Made by a program: the position numbers and the translations under genes. 64,000 bases of DNA from the NCBI RefSeq assembly GCF_000720425.1, contig NZ_JOAJ01000015.1:1-64000 (forward strand), in the 5' to 3' direction. The DNA is from Nocardia rhamnosiphila NBRC 108938 (GTDB lineage Bacteria; Actinomycetota; Actinomycetes; Mycobacteriales; Mycobacteriaceae). Position 1 is the stretch's first letter; each line of letters begins with the position of its first letter. The notes beneath the pieces are model-generated. The model was not told the origin of the DNA and made no database searches. It saw only the letters and a list, made by a program, of their open reading frames with translations. Shown piece after piece: positions 9,332-20,091 of the stretch.

Positions 9332-11335
9332 TCACCGGAACCCGCGCCGGTACGCCAGGGCGGCGCGGGCGTGATGGGGCACCGGGGGGAGCGCGATGAT
9401 GTGGGCGACCGCGTGCGCGGGATCGAGCCGGATGTAGTTGGTCTGTGCCCAGTGGTACTGCTCGCCGCTGATCTCGTCGTGGACCACCGGGTGGTCGTGC
9501 CATTCCCGGCCGATGGCGGGCAGGTCCAGCGACAGCATGCCCTGTTCGGCGGTGAAGGGGTTCAGGTTCACCACCACCAGGACCGCGTCGCCGGTCGCGG
9601 GGTCGATCTTCGAATACGCGAGCAGGTTGTCGTTGTCGATGTGGTGGAAGTGCAGGCAACGCAGTTGCTGTAACGCCGGATGCCGGCGGCGGATCTCGTT
9701 GAGCCGGGTGAGCAGCGGTTCGAGGGATTCGCCGCGGGCGCGGGCCTCGGCGAACGGGCGCGGTCGCAGCTCGTACTTCTCCGAATCCAGATACTCCTCG
9801 CTGCCGGGGCGCACCGCCCGGTGCTCGTACAGTTCGTAACCCGAGTACACCCCCCAGCTGGGGCCCAGGGTCGCGGCCAGGACCGCGCGGATCGCGAACA
9901 TCCCCGGACCGCCGTGCTGCAGGCTTTCGTGCAGGATGTCGGGCGTATTGACGAAGAGGTTGGGCCGGGCTTCGTCGGCTTTGGCGGCGAGCTCCAGACC
10001 GAATTCGGTGAGCTCGTGTTTGTGCGTGCGCCAGGTGAAGTAGGTGTAGGACTGGCTGAAACCGCGTCGCGCCAGACCGTAGAGCCGCGCCGGATAGGTG
10101 AACGCCTCGGACAGGAAGATCACGTCCGGATCCGTGCGGCGCACCGCGGCGATCAGCCACTCCCAGAAATCGGCCGGTTTGGTGTGCGGGTTGTCGACCC
10201 GGAAGATCCGCACGCCGAGCCCGACCCAGTACCGCACCACCCGCAGTACCTCGGCGTACAGGCCGTCCGGATCGTGGTCGAAATCGAGCGGATAGATGTC
10301 CTGGTATTTCTTGGGCGGGTTCTCGGCGTAGGCGATGGTGCCGTCGGGCAGCGTGGTGAACCATTCCGGATGCGCGCTCACCCATGGATGGTCGGGCGCG
10401 CACTGCAAGGCCAGATCCAGCGCGACCTCGAGGCCCAGGTCCGTCGCGGTACGGACGAAGGCGCTGAAATCGGCCTCGGTACCCAGTTGCGGGTGGAACG
10501 CGTCGTGACCGCCCTCGGCCGAACCGATCGCCCACGGTGAGCCGACATCGCCGGGACCGGCGGTGAGCGCGTTGTTGCGGCCTTTGCGGTTCACCACGCC
10601 GATGGGATGGATCGGCGGCAGGTAGACCACGTCGAAACCCATGGACGCGATCCGAAGCAGTTCGTTCGCGGCGGTCGCGAACGTGCCGTGCACCGGGGAC
10701 CCGTCGGCGGCGCGTCCGCCGGTCGAACGGGGGAAGAACTCGTACCAGGACCCGGTGCGGGCCCGCGGGCGCTCCACCAGCACCGAATACTGCGGCCCGC
10801 GCGTGAGCAGCTCCCGCAGCGGCATCCGCCGCAGGATCTCGGTGACTTCGTCGGTGAACGCCGGAGCCACCCGTGCCGGAAGCGGGTCGGCGCCGCGGAG
10901 CGCGACCGCGGCCGCCCGCAGCCGCTCGAACTCCCGTTTCGGTACGGCCTGCGCCGCCCGGTCCAGCAGCCGGGCCCCGATCTCCAGATCGTTGTCCAGA
11001 TCCGCCGCGCTCTGCCCGACCGCCAGTTTCGCCTCCACCGCCGACCGCCAGGTCGCTATGGAATCCGCCCAGCCCTCGACCCGGAAATGCCACACCCCGG
11101 GCGTCGTGGGCGTGAAGACACCATTGAAGACATCGGGTTCGTAATCGGGGGTCATCGGGACCCGGATCGAACGCGACGCGCCCGGCGCACGCACCGCCAG
11201 GGTGGCGCCGACCGCGCCGTGCCCGTCCCGCCACACCACGGCACGCACCGGGAAAACCTCCCCGACCACGGCCTTCGCCGGGTAGCCGCCGGGGATGTGC
11301 GGGGCGGTGTCATCGATGGCGATGCGGCCGGTCAT
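9332..11335 (-). CDS. glgE: Maltosyltransferase GlgE
   Basis: This 667-residue GH13_3 enzyme transfers maltosyl units from maltose-1-phosphate to the end of alpha-1,4-glucan. An N-terminal beta domain is followed by the catalytic barrel. The nucleophile Asp lies in [10 protein letters not shown] (about residue 380) and the acid/base Glu in LSEAFTYPA. The RTHKHEL region is also typical. The ATG at 11335 (MTGRIAIDD) is chosen; the upstream in-frame extension overlaps the promoter region shared with glgP. The treS and pep2 genes that make maltose-1-phosphate are not in this window. Confidence 0.96.
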   Translation of the reverse strand: MTGRIAIDDTAPHIPGGYPAKAVVGEVFPVRAVVWRDGHGAVGATLAVRAPGASRSIRVPMTPDYEPDVFNGVFTPTTPGVWHFRVEGWADSIATWRSAVEAKLAVGQSAADLDNDLEIGARLLDRAAQAVPKREFERLRAAAVALRGADPLPARVAPAFTDEVTEILRRMPLRELLTRGPQYSVLVERPRARTGSWYEFFPRSTGGRAADGSPVHGTFATAANELLRIASMGFDVVYLPPIHPIGVVNRKGRNNALTAGPGDVGSPWAIGSAEGGHDAFHPQLGTEADFSAFVRTATDLGLEVALDLALQCAPDHPWVSAHPEWFTTLPDGTIAYAENPPKKYQDIYPLDFDHDPDGLYAEVLRVVRYWVGLGVRIFRVDNPHTKPADFWEWLIAAVRRTDPDVIFLSEAFTYPARLYGLARRGFSQSYTYFTWRTHKHELTEFGLELAAKADEARPNLFVNTPDILHESLQHGGPGMFAIRAVLAATLGPSWGVYSGYELYEHRAVRPGSEEYLDSEKYELRPRPFAEARARGESLEPLLTRLNEIRRRHPALQQLRCLHFHHIDNDNLLAYSKIDPATGDAVLVVVNLNPFTAEQGMLSLDLPAIGREWHDHPVVHDEISGEQYHWAQTNYIRLDPAHAVAHIIALPPVPHHARAALAYRRGFR

Positions 11336-11432
11336 CCTCACCACGTTATTGGCAACGACTGCAGTGCGGAAACCGGACGCGGGCGGCAGGCCAGCCGCTT
11401 CACCGTTCACCCCTCCCAATAAGCTCGGGCGG

Positions 11433-13973
11433 ATGAAGGCACTGCGTCGGTTCACCGTCCGCGCCCACCTGCCGGCGCGGCTGGCCGCGCTGGACGAGCT
11501 CGCCACCAATCTGCGCTGGTCGTGGCACGGTCCGACCCAGGATGTATTCGCCGCCCTGGACCCGCGCCGGTGGGCGGAGACCGGGCATGATCCGGTACGG
11601 ATGCTGGGGGAGGTGCCGCCGGAGCGGTTGGACGAACTCGCCGGTGACGCGGAGTTCTGCGCCCGAGTGGATGCGGTGGCCGCGGATCTGCGGGCCTATT
11701 TGGAGCGCCCCGTCCCGGAGCCGGGGGTGCGGGGGATCGCCTACTTCTCGATGGAGTTCGGGGTGACCGAGGCGCTGCCCAACTATTCGGGTGGGCTCGG
11801 CATCCTGGCCGGGGACCATCTGAAGGCGGCATCGGATCTGGGGTTGCCGCTGATCGGGGTGGGGCTGCTGTATCGGTCCGGGTATTTCCGGCAGTCGCTG
11901 ACCGCTGACGGCCGGCAGGTCGAGCGGTATCCGGCGCTGGATCCGCAGGGGCTGCCGTTGCGGAAGCTGTCCGCCGACGGCGCGCCGGTGCTGGTGCACG
12001 TGGCGCTGCCGGACCGGCGTGTGCTGGCGGCGCGGGTATGGATCGCGCAGGTGGGGCGGGTGCCGCTGCTACTGCTGGACTCCGATATCGCGGCCAACGA
12101 TCCGGAGCTGCGGTCGGTGACCGACCGGCTCTACGGCGGCGACCAGGGACACCGGATCGAGCAGGAGATCCTCGCCGGTATCGGCGGCGTGCGGGCGGTC
12201 CGGGCCTACACCGCGGCCACCGGGCTCCCGGACCCCGAGGTCTTCCATATGAACGAGGGCCACGCGGGTTTTTTGGGGCTGGAGCGGATCCGGGAGTATC
12301 TGGCCGCGGGCCACGATTTCGATACCGCGCTCGCGGCGGTGCGCGCGGGGACCGTCTTCACCACGCACACACCGGTGCCGGCCGGGATCGACCGGTTCCC
12401 GGTCTCACTGGTTCACCGGTATTTCGGTGGATCGTCCGGGGAATCGGAATCGCCGCTGCTGCCCGGGATCACGGTGGACCGGATCATCGCGCTGGGCCGG
12501 GAGGACGATCCCGCGGTGTTCAATATGGCCCATATGGGTTTGCGGCTGGCGCAGCGCGCGAACGGGGTCTCCCGCCTGCACGGCGCGGTGAGCCGGAGCA
12601 TGTTCGACTCGCTGTGGCCCGGTTTCGATGCCGCCGAGGTGCCGATCGGCTCGGTGACCAACGGTGTGCACGCGCCCACCTGGGCCGCCCGGGAATGGGG
12701 GGAGGGGCTCGATACCGGCGACCGTCCGCGGATCTGGGAGGCGCTGGGTGAGCTGGCGCCGGAGCGGCTCTGGGAGATCCGCGGGACGCTGCGCGCGAAG
12801 CTGGTGCGGGAGGTGCGGCGGCGGTTGCGCGAGTCGTGGCGGCAGCGGGGCGCGGCCGATGCCGAACTGTCCTGGGTGGATTCGGTATTCGACCCCGAGG
12901 TGCTGACGATCGGCTTCGCCCGCCGGGTCCCGACCTACAAGCGGCTGACCCTGATGCTGCGCGATCCGCGGCGGTTGCGGGATCTGCTGCTGGACCCCGA
13001 CCGGCCGGTCCAGTTGGTGGTGGCGGGTAAGAGCCATCCCGCGGACGAGGGCGGTAAGGCGCTGATCCAGGAGGTGGTGCGGTTCGCCGACGATCCGGCG
13101 GTGCGCCACCGGATCGTGTTCCTGCCCGACTACGACATGTCGATGGCCCGGTACCTGTACTGGGGTTGTGATGTGTGGTTGAACAACCCGCTGCGGCCGC
13201 TGGAGGCGTGCGGTACGTCCGGGATGAAATCGGCACTCAACGGTGGGTTGAACCTGTCGATCCGCGACGGCTGGTGGGACGAGATGTTCGACGGGGAGAA
13301 CGGGTGGGCGATCCCGACCGCCGACGGCGTGTCCGACGACGAGCGCCGCGACGATCTGGAGGCGAACGCACTCTACGAGCTGATGGAGCGGACGGTCGCG
13401 CCGCGTTTCTACGAGCGCGACGTGGCCGGTGTCCCGGGCAGCTGGGTCGAGATGGTGCGCCACACACTGCGCGTTCTCGGACCCGAAGTACTCGCGGACC
13501 GGATGGTGCGCGAGTACACCGAGCGCTACTACCTGCCGGCCGCGGCGGCGTCTCGTCGGATCACCGGGGAGAACCTGCGGGGCGCGCGGGAGATGGCCGA
13601 ATACCGCAGGCGGGTGGACAACGCGTGGCCGCGGGTGCGGGTGGCGCAGGTGGACGCGGCCGGTCTTCCGGACGCCCCCGTGATCGGGGCGCCGCTGTCG
13701 TTGACCGCGCGGGTGGATCTCGGTGGCCTCGGACCCGACGACGTCACGGTTCAGGCCGTGCTCGGGCGGGTCACACCCGAGGACGAGCTGACCGACACCA
13801 GGGCCGTGGCGATGGCCTGTACCGGAGCGGAGTCCGACGAATCCGCGCTCGCGGTCTTCACCGTCGAGACTCCGGTGCCGCGCGCGGGTGCGGTCGGCTA
13901 TACGGTCCGGGTGCTGCCGGCCCACGAGCTGCTGGCGACGCCCGCGGAGCTGGGCCGGGTGGTCAACGCCTGA
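11433..13973 (+). CDS. glgP: Alpha-glucan phosphorylase GlgP
   Basis: This 846-residue GT35 enzyme releases glucose-1-phosphate from alpha-1,4-glucan. The pyridoxal phosphate lysine is in [14 protein letters not shown] at about residue 598. The N-terminal DUF3417 segment ([18 protein letters not shown]) marks the actinobacterial short-N-terminus type. The ATG at 11433 is preceded by a weak purine run. It is divergent from glgE-glgB with 97 bases between, so breakdown and synthesis may share control. Confidence 0.96.
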   Translation: MKALRRFTVRAHLPARLAALDELATNLRWSWHGPTQDVFAALDPRRWAETGHDPVRMLGEVPPERLDELAGDAEFCARVDAVAADLRAYLERPVPEPGVRGIAYFSMEFGVTEALPNYSGGLGILAGDHLKAASDLGLPLIGVGLLYRSGYFRQSLTADGRQVERYPALDPQGLPLRKLSADGAPVLVHVALPDRRVLAARVWIAQVGRVPLLLLDSDIAANDPELRSVTDRLYGGDQGHRIEQEILAGIGGVRAVRAYTAATGLPDPEVFHMNEGHAGFLGLERIREYLAAGHDFDTALAAVRAGTVFTTHTPVPAGIDRFPVSLVHRYFGGSSGESESPLLPGITVDRIIALGREDDPAVFNMAHMGLRLAQRANGVSRLHGAVSRSMFDSLWPGFDAAEVPIGSVTNGVHAPTWAAREWGEGLDTGDRPRIWEALGELAPERLWEIRGTLRAKLVREVRRRLRESWRQRGAADAELSWVDSVFDPEVLTIGFARRVPTYKRLTLMLRDPRRLRDLLLDPDRPVQLVVAGKSHPADEGGKALIQEVVRFADDPAVRHRIVFLPDYDMSMARYLYWGCDVWLNNPLRPLEACGTSGMKSALNGGLNLSIRDGWWDEMFDGENGWAIPTADGVSDDERRDDLEANALYELMERTVAPRFYERDVAGVPGSWVEMVRHTLRVLGPEVLADRMVREYTERYYLPAAAASRRITGENLRGAREMAEYRRRVDNAWPRVRVAQVDAAGLPDAPVIGAPLSLTARVDLGGLGPDDVTVQAVLGRVTPEDELTDTRAVAMACTGAESDESALAVFTVETPVPRAGAVGYTVRVLPAHELLATPAELGRVVNA

Positions 13974-14448
13974 CCGCCGGCGCCGATCGACGCGCGATCC
14001 GCCTCTCCGCCTCCACGGTGGTCGCGGTGGTCGGGACGAAACCGGGCTCGTCGGCAAGGGCGACGGGTTCGGGTATGCCACCGAGAGCGTCCGCAGAAAA
14101 GCTTCGCTGCGAGACACCCCATCCGGACATGCAGTGTCGGGTCGCGCACGTCGATGCCGCCGGGTACCGGCGGCCCGGGCGACCGGGGCCACCCGCGTCG
14201 GGGTGGTGCGACTTCGGTTCGTCACAGGTATCGGATACCGTTCCACACTGGCGCTGCCGGGCGTCGGACCTCCCACTGTGTACTGCGCGCTCACCAGTAG
14301 GGGCATACGGGGCTGTCGCCTTCTGGTTCGGTTCGGTGCGTACGCGCCGGGTACCGGCCGGAGTGGTGCCCGGCGAGTTCCTGCCGGACTCCGGTCCGCT
14401 CCCCGTTCGCGCGTGGGCGGGTGTCATATCCGACCGACTGGAGGTCCT
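13974..14448. other. Intergenic region upstream of the purine permease
   Basis: These 475 bases hold no supported gene. The end carries a GGAGG ribosome binding site for the permease. I looked for a purine riboswitch and found no conserved core. Confidence 0.5.
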
Positions 14449-15810
14449 ATGGCCACCGATCTTCTGACCCGGACCCGCGGGCGGATCGATACCTATTTCG
14501 CTGTCGGGGTGCACGGGTCGACCATGCGCCGCGAGCTCATGGCGGGCACGGTGACGTTCCTGGCCATGTGCTACGTGCTGGCGGTCAACCCGTCCATCCT
14601 GGGTGACCAGGGCGCGCTGGGCGACCAGGGCATCCCGGCCCAGGCCGTGTTCACCGCGACCGCGGTCTCGGCGGTGGCCGGGTCCCTGGTCATGGGGTTG
14701 TGGGCGCGGTATCCGATCGCGCTGGCGCCGGGGATGGGCCTGAACGCGTTCTTCGCGTTCTCGGTGGTGCTGGGTATGGGCATTCCCTGGCAGGTCGCGC
14801 TGTCGGGCACATTCCTGTCGGGTGTGATCTTCTTCGTCCTCGCGGTGACCAGGATCCGGGAGAAGATCCTCAATGCGATCCCGCTGCAGCTGAAACTGGC
14901 GGTCGCGGCCGGGGTCGGCGTGTTCGTGGCGTTTCTCGGGTTCAAGAACGCGGGCATCGTGGTCGACAGTGATTCGACGCTGGTGAAACTCGGCGATTTC
15001 ACTCAGGGCACGACGGTGCTGGCGTTGTTCGGCCTGGTGGTCACGGTGATCTTCCTGGTCCGCGGCTGGCACGGGGCGGTGCTGTACGGCATCGTGCTGA
15101 CGGCGGTGGTCGGCATGGTCGCCGGTCTGGTGGATGTTCCCGACGGTGTCGCGGCGCTGCCCCGGGGGCTTGACCAGACCTTCGGGCAGGCGATCATCCA
15201 TCTGCCCGACGCGTTCACCGCGCAGATGGCCGTGGTGGTGCTGACCATGCTGTTCGTCGATTTCTTCGACGCGTCGGGCACGCTCATCGGCGTCGCCAAC
15301 CAGGCGGGCCTGCTGAACAGCAAGGGTGAGCTGCCGCGGGCCGCGAGCGCACTGTCCGCCGACGCGGTGGGCACCATGGCGGGTGCGGTGATCGGTACCT
15401 CCACCACCACGGCGTATGTGGAATCGACTGCCGGGGTGTCCGCGGGCGGTAGAACCGGACTGACCGCGGTGGCGACGGCCGCCTGGTTCGCGGTGGCCAT
15501 GTTCTGTTATCCGATCTTCTCGGTGGTGGCGGCGTCGGGGGCGGTGACCGCGGCGGCGCTGATCGTGGTCGGGGTGCTCATGGCCCGGTCGCTGGGGGAA
15601 ATCGACTGGACCCGGCTGGAGTTCGCGGTTCCGGCGTTCATCACCATCGTGATGATGCCGTTGACGTACTCCATCGCGAACGGGCTGGCCATGGGAATGA
15701 TCTTCTACCCGGTGGTGATGGTGGCCCGCGGCCGGATCCGCGAGGTGCATCCGGTGATGTGGGTGCTGACCCTGATCTTCCTCGGATATTTCTTCTTCCT
15801 GGCGGAATAG
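14449..15810 (+). CDS. NCS2-family purine permease (AzgA-like)
   Basis: This 453-residue membrane protein has about 12-14 hydrophobic segments. The signature regions of the guanine/hypoxanthine permease branch are visible: ALAPGMGLNAFFAF, FVDFFDASGTLIGVANQAGL and GTSTTTAYVESTAGVSAGGR. It imports purine bases with protons. ATG at 14449 with GGAGG nine bases upstream is clear. No purine salvage gene is adjacent. Confidence 0.93.
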   Translation: MATDLLTRTRGRIDTYFAVGVHGSTMRRELMAGTVTFLAMCYVLAVNPSILGDQGALGDQGIPAQAVFTATAVSAVAGSLVMGLWARYPIALAPGMGLNAFFAFSVVLGMGIPWQVALSGTFLSGVIFFVLAVTRIREKILNAIPLQLKLAVAAGVGVFVAFLGFKNAGIVVDSDSTLVKLGDFTQGTTVLALFGLVVTVIFLVRGWHGAVLYGIVLTAVVGMVAGLVDVPDGVAALPRGLDQTFGQAIIHLPDAFTAQMAVVVLTMLFVDFFDASGTLIGVANQAGLLNSKGELPRAASALSADAVGTMAGAVIGTSTTTAYVESTAGVSAGGRTGLTAVATAAWFAVAMFCYPIFSVVAASGAVTAAALIVVGVLMARSLGEIDWTRLEFAVPAFITIVMMPLTYSIANGLAMGMIFYPVVMVARGRIREVHPVMWVLTLIFLGYFFFLAE

Positions 15811-15909
15811 CCTGCTAGAGACCCCGGTCGGCAACCGATAGCCTGAACAAGAGGACCTCGGTCCGTTTGTTTCGGTGGCTAACTATCCGGAGTGCAAGGA
15901 GGGGTTCAT

Positions 15910-16452
15910 ATGACAGTCGGGTCGACGCTGGACCGCACCGCGGTACCGGCGACCAGAGATCGAGCTCTGTCCACCGATATCGGCCTCTTGATCCTGCGGG
16001 TGGTCTTCGGTCTGCTCATCGCCGCACACGGCAGCCAGAAACTCTTCGGCTGGTTCGACGGCCCGGGCCTGACCGACAACAATGCGGGTTTCGAGCAGAT
16101 GGGCTTCAACCCGGGCACCTTCTTCGGCACGCTGGCCGGACTCAGCGAATTCACCGGCGGGCTGCTACTGGCCCTCGGCGTGCTGTCTCCGCTGGGCGCG
16201 GCCATCGTGCTGGGTACCACCATCGTCATCATCCATACGACCTTCGACGGCGGGCTGCTCACCGGCAAGGGTTACGAGACGGGCCTGCTCTACGCCGTGG
16301 CGGCAGCGGCCCTGGCGTTCACCGGTCCGGGCCGTTTCTCGGTGGACGGAAACCGCCCGTGGGCGCGCGGCGGCGTGGTCTGGGGTCTGCTCGCGGTGGT
16401 GGTCGCCGTGGTCGCGGCGGTGCTCGTACTGACCTTCAAATCAGTGCTCTGA
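15910..16452 (+). CDS. DoxX family membrane protein
   Basis: This 180-residue protein has four membrane segments and the DoxX signature: RVVFGLLIAAHGSQKLFGWF, followed by GLSEFTGGLLLALGVLSPLG. An AAGGAGGGG precedes the ATG at 15910. Family members form quinone-linked or oxidative-stress membrane complexes, but the role here is not known. It ends ten bases before convergent dinG. Confidence 0.88.
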   Translation: MTVGSTLDRTAVPATRDRALSTDIGLLILRVVFGLLIAAHGSQKLFGWFDGPGLTDNNAGFEQMGFNPGTFFGTLAGLSEFTGGLLLALGVLSPLGAAIVLGTTIVIIHTTFDGGLLTGKGYETGLLYAVAAAALAFTGPGRFSVDGNRPWARGGVVWGLLAVVVAVVAAVLVLTFKSVL

Positions 16453-16462
16453 GCGGTGCCGA

Positions 16463-18505
16463 TCAGACCGTTGCGGTGGCGGAGAGCCGGCGCAGCGCCT
16501 TCTCCACCACGGCCGGGTCGGCCGTCTCCCAGTACGGGGGCAGGGAGGCGCGCAGGAAACCGCCGTAGCGTGCGGTGGCCAGCCGGGGATCGAGGATGGC
16601 GACGACGCCGCGGTCGTCGACGCTGCGCAGCAACCGCCCGGTGCCCTGGGCCAGGAGCAGGGCCGCGTGGCTCGCGGCGACCGTGAGGAAACCGTTGCCG
16701 CCGCGCGATTCCACGGCGCGCTGCCGCGCGGCCAGCAGCGGATCGTCGGGCCGGGGGAACGGTATACGGTCCAGGATCACCAGACTCAGCGAGGGGCCGG
16801 GCACGTCGACGCCCTGCCAGAGCGAGAGGGTGCCGAACAGGGAGGTTTCCGGGTCGTCGGCGAATTTGCGCACCAGGGCGCCGGTGGAATCCTCGCCCTG
16901 GCAGAGAATCGGGGTGTCCAGGCGTTTGCGCAGCACCTCGGTGGCCGCCTTCGCCGCCCGCATGGACGAGAAGAGCCCGAGGGTGCGTCCGCCCGCGGCC
17001 CCCACCAGCCGCTCGATCTCGTCGAGGTAGGCCGGGGGCAGGCCGTCGCGGCCCGGGGCCGGGAGATGTTTGGCGACGTAGAGAATTCCGGATCTGGCGT
17101 GATCGAACGGCGAACCGACGTCCAGCGAGGACCAGCGCACCTTATCGGCGTCGCTCGGTGCCTCGGCGCTGTTGGCCGTCGCCGGATCGACGCGGCTGTT
17201 CGATTGCGGCGGCAGTCCCCAGGTGCGGGCCAGGCCGTCGAAGTTTCCGCCGATCTGCAGCGTCGCCGAGGTGAGGACGACCGTTGCGGCGCCGAACAAT
17301 TGATTGCGCAACAGCCCGCCCACGGCGAGCGGGGCCATCCGCAGGGTGCGCCGGGTGACGCCGCGGATCTCGTCGGCCGACAGCCACACCACATCGCGGC
17401 GGACCGCGGGGTCGGGCTCGTCGAAGGCGGTGAGCGCGCGGACCGCGCTGTCGTGGATCTCCTCCACTCCGGCGATGGCCATGTTCCGGCCGGCGGCGGC
17501 CTCGGGGTCGTTGCCGCCGGAGCCCTGCGGGTTGAGCGCGGTGCGGGCGTTCCAGGCGGCGTCCCGGACGAGCGCCAGCACCCCGGCGACGCCCTCGGGC
17601 AGCGTGTCCCAGCGGGTGGGTGGCAGTTCGTCGAGTGCGGTGTGCCAGGCCTCGGCGGCCTCCTCGAGCCGGTCCACCTCCCGCTCGTCGATGAGTTTCG
17701 CGCAGCGCCGGGCGGCGGTGCCGATGGCGGTGGCGGACAACTCGGCGGTCGCGATCCCGGTGACCCGGTCGACGAGTTCGTGCGCCTCGTCGACCACCAC
17801 CAAATCGTGTTCGGGCAGGACCTGCACACCACTGATGGCGTCGATGGCCAGCAGGGCGTGATTGGTGACGACGATATCGGCCTGCGCGGATTCGGCCCGG
17901 GCACGTTCGGCAAAACAGTCCTGCCCGAACGGGCAGCGTGATTTGCCCAGACATTCGCGCGCGGACACGCTCACCTGCCGCCAGGCACGGTCGCCGACGC
18001 CCGGGGTGAGCTCGTCGCGGTCGCCGGTCTCGGTGTCGGAGGCCCATTCGTTGAGCCGTTTCACTTCGCGGCCGAGCCGCGAGACCGCGAACGCATCGAA
18101 CAGTTCGGCCTCGGCGGGCTCTTCCGGGACCGCACTGTTGATCTTGTTCAGGCACAGGTAGTTGTTGCGGCCCTTGAGGATCGCGAACTCCGGCGTGCGG
18201 CCCAGCGGTTTCGTCAGCGCCTGCGCCAGGCGGGGGAGATCCCGGTCCACCAGCTGGCGCTGCAGCGCGATGGTCGCGGTGGAGATCACCACTGTGCGCC
18301 CGGTCCGCACCGCGTACCGCAGGCTGGGCACCAGATAGGCGAGCGATTTCCCGGTGCCGGTCCCCGCCTGGACGGCCAGATGCTCTTTGTTCTCGATGGC
18401 ATTGTCCACCGCCGCGGCCATCGTCATCTGACCCGGGCGTTCCTTACCGCCGAGCGCGGTCACGGCGGTCGCCAGCAGGTCTGATACAGGCGGGAGTTCG
18501 GGCAC
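16463..18505 (-). CDS. dinG: ATP-dependent DNA helicase DinG
   Basis: This 680-residue superfamily 2 helicase moves 5' to 3' and removes R-loops and other obstacles. Walker A GTGTGKS is near residue 48 and the DEAH box (VVDEAHEL) near 238. The four cysteines for the iron-sulfur cluster are seen as LCLNK and CLGKSRCPFGQDC. Motif VI (QGTGRLLRSVDDRG) is near the C terminus. ATG at 18505. It is the orthologue of Rv1329c by position. Confidence 0.94.
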   Translation of the reverse strand: MPELPPVSDLLATAVTALGGKERPGQMTMAAAVDNAIENKEHLAVQAGTGTGKSLAYLVPSLRYAVRTGRTVVISTATIALQRQLVDRDLPRLAQALTKPLGRTPEFAILKGRNNYLCLNKINSAVPEEPAEAELFDAFAVSRLGREVKRLNEWASDTETGDRDELTPGVGDRAWRQVSVSARECLGKSRCPFGQDCFAERARAESAQADIVVTNHALLAIDAISGVQVLPEHDLVVVDEAHELVDRVTGIATAELSATAIGTAARRCAKLIDEREVDRLEEAAEAWHTALDELPPTRWDTLPEGVAGVLALVRDAAWNARTALNPQGSGGNDPEAAAGRNMAIAGVEEIHDSAVRALTAFDEPDPAVRRDVVWLSADEIRGVTRRTLRMAPLAVGGLLRNQLFGAATVVLTSATLQIGGNFDGLARTWGLPPQSNSRVDPATANSAEAPSDADKVRWSSLDVGSPFDHARSGILYVAKHLPAPGRDGLPPAYLDEIERLVGAAGGRTLGLFSSMRAAKAATEVLRKRLDTPILCQGEDSTGALVRKFADDPETSLFGTLSLWQGVDVPGPSLSLVILDRIPFPRPDDPLLAARQRAVESRGGNGFLTVAASHAALLLAQGTGRLLRSVDDRGVVAILDPRLATARYGGFLRASLPPYWETADPAVVEKALRRLSATATV

Positions 18506-18607
18506 TCGGGCAGCCTACTGCGCCGCACCGACAGCTGTGCGCCCAGTCGTGGCCCGGCCTGTCCTGCCCGCTCGACACCGGAGGCGCGGACCGCTCTTCC
18601 CAGCGAT

Positions 18608-18623
18608 CTTACTCAGAAGTAAG
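18608..18623. promoter_or_regulatory. Inverted repeat CTTACT-N4-AGTAAG, probable operator
   Basis: This exact 6-bp dyad with a 4-base spacer ends nine bases before the ATG of the SDR gene at 18632, in the dinG divergent region. The geometry fits a TetR-type operator. No regulator gene is adjacent. Confidence 0.6.
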
Positions 18624-18631
18624 GTCGGATT

Positions 18632-19507
18632 ATGGCGTGGAAACCTGATCAGATAGCCGACCAGCGCGGACGCACATTCGTCGTCACCGGCGCCAACGGC
18701 GGACTCGGAGCCGAGACCACAAAAGTACTCGCGGGCAAAGGGGCCACCGTGGTGATGGCCTGCCGCAATACCGAGAAGGCACAGCAGATCGCCGATGCCA
18801 TCGGCGGCGACCTCCGCGTCCGCCGGCTCGACCTGGCCGATCTGTCCTCGGTCCGGGAATTCGCCGAGCAGACCGGAGAATTCGATGTACTCGTCAACAA
18901 TGCCGGCCTGATGAACGTGCCGTTCTCGCGGACCGTGGACGGCTTCGAAACCCAGTTCGGCGTGAACCATCTCGGCCATTTCGCGCTGACCGGGCTGCTG
19001 CTGGACCGGATGCGCGACCGGGTGGTGACCCTGGCCAGTATCGCCCACAAGCAGACCCCCAAGTTCTGGGTCGACGACCTGAACTACGAGAACCGCCGCT
19101 ACCAGCGCAACCTGGCCTACGCCCAGGCCAAACTGTCGAACCTCATGTTCGCGCGCGAACTCCAGCGCCGGCTGGCGGCGGCCGGTTCGGCGAAACGTTC
19201 CTACGGGGTGCACCCGGGGGTATCGGCCACCGAACTGTTCACCCGCACCGAGACCCCGCTGGACTGGGTCAGCAAACCGGTTATCCGGCTGGTCGGGCAC
19301 GCGCCGGCGAAGGCGGCGCATTCGACGCTGTTCGCGGCCACCACACCCGACGCCGATCCCGATACGTACTGGGGTCCGACCCGGTTGTTCCAGTCCCAGG
19401 GCCCGGTGGAGGCGTCCCCGTCCACCCGCCTGTCCAAGAACACCGACCTGTGGCAGCGGCTGTGGGCGGAGTCCGAGCGTCTGACCGGGGTCGTCTACAA
19501 GTTCTGA
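18632..19507 (+). CDS. Short-chain dehydrogenase/reductase (retinol dehydrogenase-like)
   Basis: This 291-residue protein is an NAD(P)-dependent oxidoreductase. It has the cofactor motif TGANGGLG, the NNAG motif (LVNNAGLM), catalytic Ser in TLASIAH and the YxxxK pair in LAYAQAKLSN. The length and the shared motifs fit the retinol dehydrogenase/protochlorophyllide reductase-like branch. The substrate is unknown. ATG at 18632 sits just after the probable operator. Confidence 0.9.
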   Translation: MAWKPDQIADQRGRTFVVTGANGGLGAETTKVLAGKGATVVMACRNTEKAQQIADAIGGDLRVRRLDLADLSSVREFAEQTGEFDVLVNNAGLMNVPFSRTVDGFETQFGVNHLGHFALTGLLLDRMRDRVVTLASIAHKQTPKFWVDDLNYENRRYQRNLAYAQAKLSNLMFARELQRRLAAAGSAKRSYGVHPGVSATELFTRTETPLDWVSKPVIRLVGHAPAKAAHSTLFAATTPDADPDTYWGPTRLFQSQGPVEASPSTRLSKNTDLWQRLWAESERLTGVVYKF

Positions 19508-19581
19508 CCGGCGGCGATACCGGCTGCCCCGATACCCACCTCACACTACGGTCCGTGTAGTAGACGGGTACCGTGGTAGCC

Positions 19582-20091
19582 GTGTCCGCAACACCTCGCC
19601 GCACCGTGCACCGCCCGGCCCTGGTCCTGCTGGTGGTCGTGCTGGCACTGGCCGCGCTGGCCCTGGGCTGGTGGCAGTGGGAGCGGTTCTCCTCGGCGAG
19701 CGGCACCGCACAGAACCTCGGGTACGCATTGCAGTGGCCGCTGTTCGCCGGGTTCGCGTTGTTCGCCTACTTCCGGTTCGTGCGGTTGGAAACAGAGACC
19801 GCCGGTACCGAATCGTCCGGCGTGAGCACCGAACCGGGTGCGGAGGCGCCGGACACCGGGCCCGGCCCCGCGAATATCCGCACCGGACTGTTCGCCGGCC
19901 GGCGCGCTGCCCCGGCGGCCGGCCCACGGGAGATCCCGGCCGGTTTCCTGCCCGAACGCCCGCGAGCCGCCCGCGACGATGATCCGGTGCTCGCCGAATA
20001 CAACAGCTACCTGGCCCGTTTGAACGCCGCCGACGGCGCCGCGGGCAGCACGGCGGGCCCGGCCCGCGATACCGAGAGGAGCGCGGGTTGA
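19582..20091 (+). CDS. LprD-like membrane protein
   Basis: This protein of about 169 residues has two membrane helices near the start (PALVLLVVVLALAALALGWW and a second around QWPLFAGFALFAYFRF). They are followed by a disordered acidic and Pro-rich tail ending in VLAEYNSYLARLNA. The WWQWERFSS motif and the placement beside DUF3817 match M. tuberculosis Rv1343c (LprD). No lipobox is visible. The start may be GTG at 19582 or at 19573. The last codon overlaps the next gene. Confidence 0.75.
   Translation: MSATPRRTVHRPALVLLVVVLALAALALGWWQWERFSSASGTAQNLGYALQWPLFAGFALFAYFRFVRLETETAGTESSGVSTEPGAEAPDTGPGPANIRTGLFAGRRAAPAAGPREIPAGFLPERPRAARDDDPVLAEYNSYLARLNAADGAAGSTAGPARDTERSAG

Noticed and set aside
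9324..11234. Long overlapping frame in the glgE region
   Set aside because: Alternative frame of glgE, Arg/Gly/Pro-rich.
13888..14448. N-terminal extension of the purine permease
   Set aside because: It overlaps glgP and is Arg-rich; ATG at 14449 has a clear ribosome site.
13974..14448. Possible purine riboswitch before the permease
   Set aside because: No conserved core or aptamer pairing could be seen.
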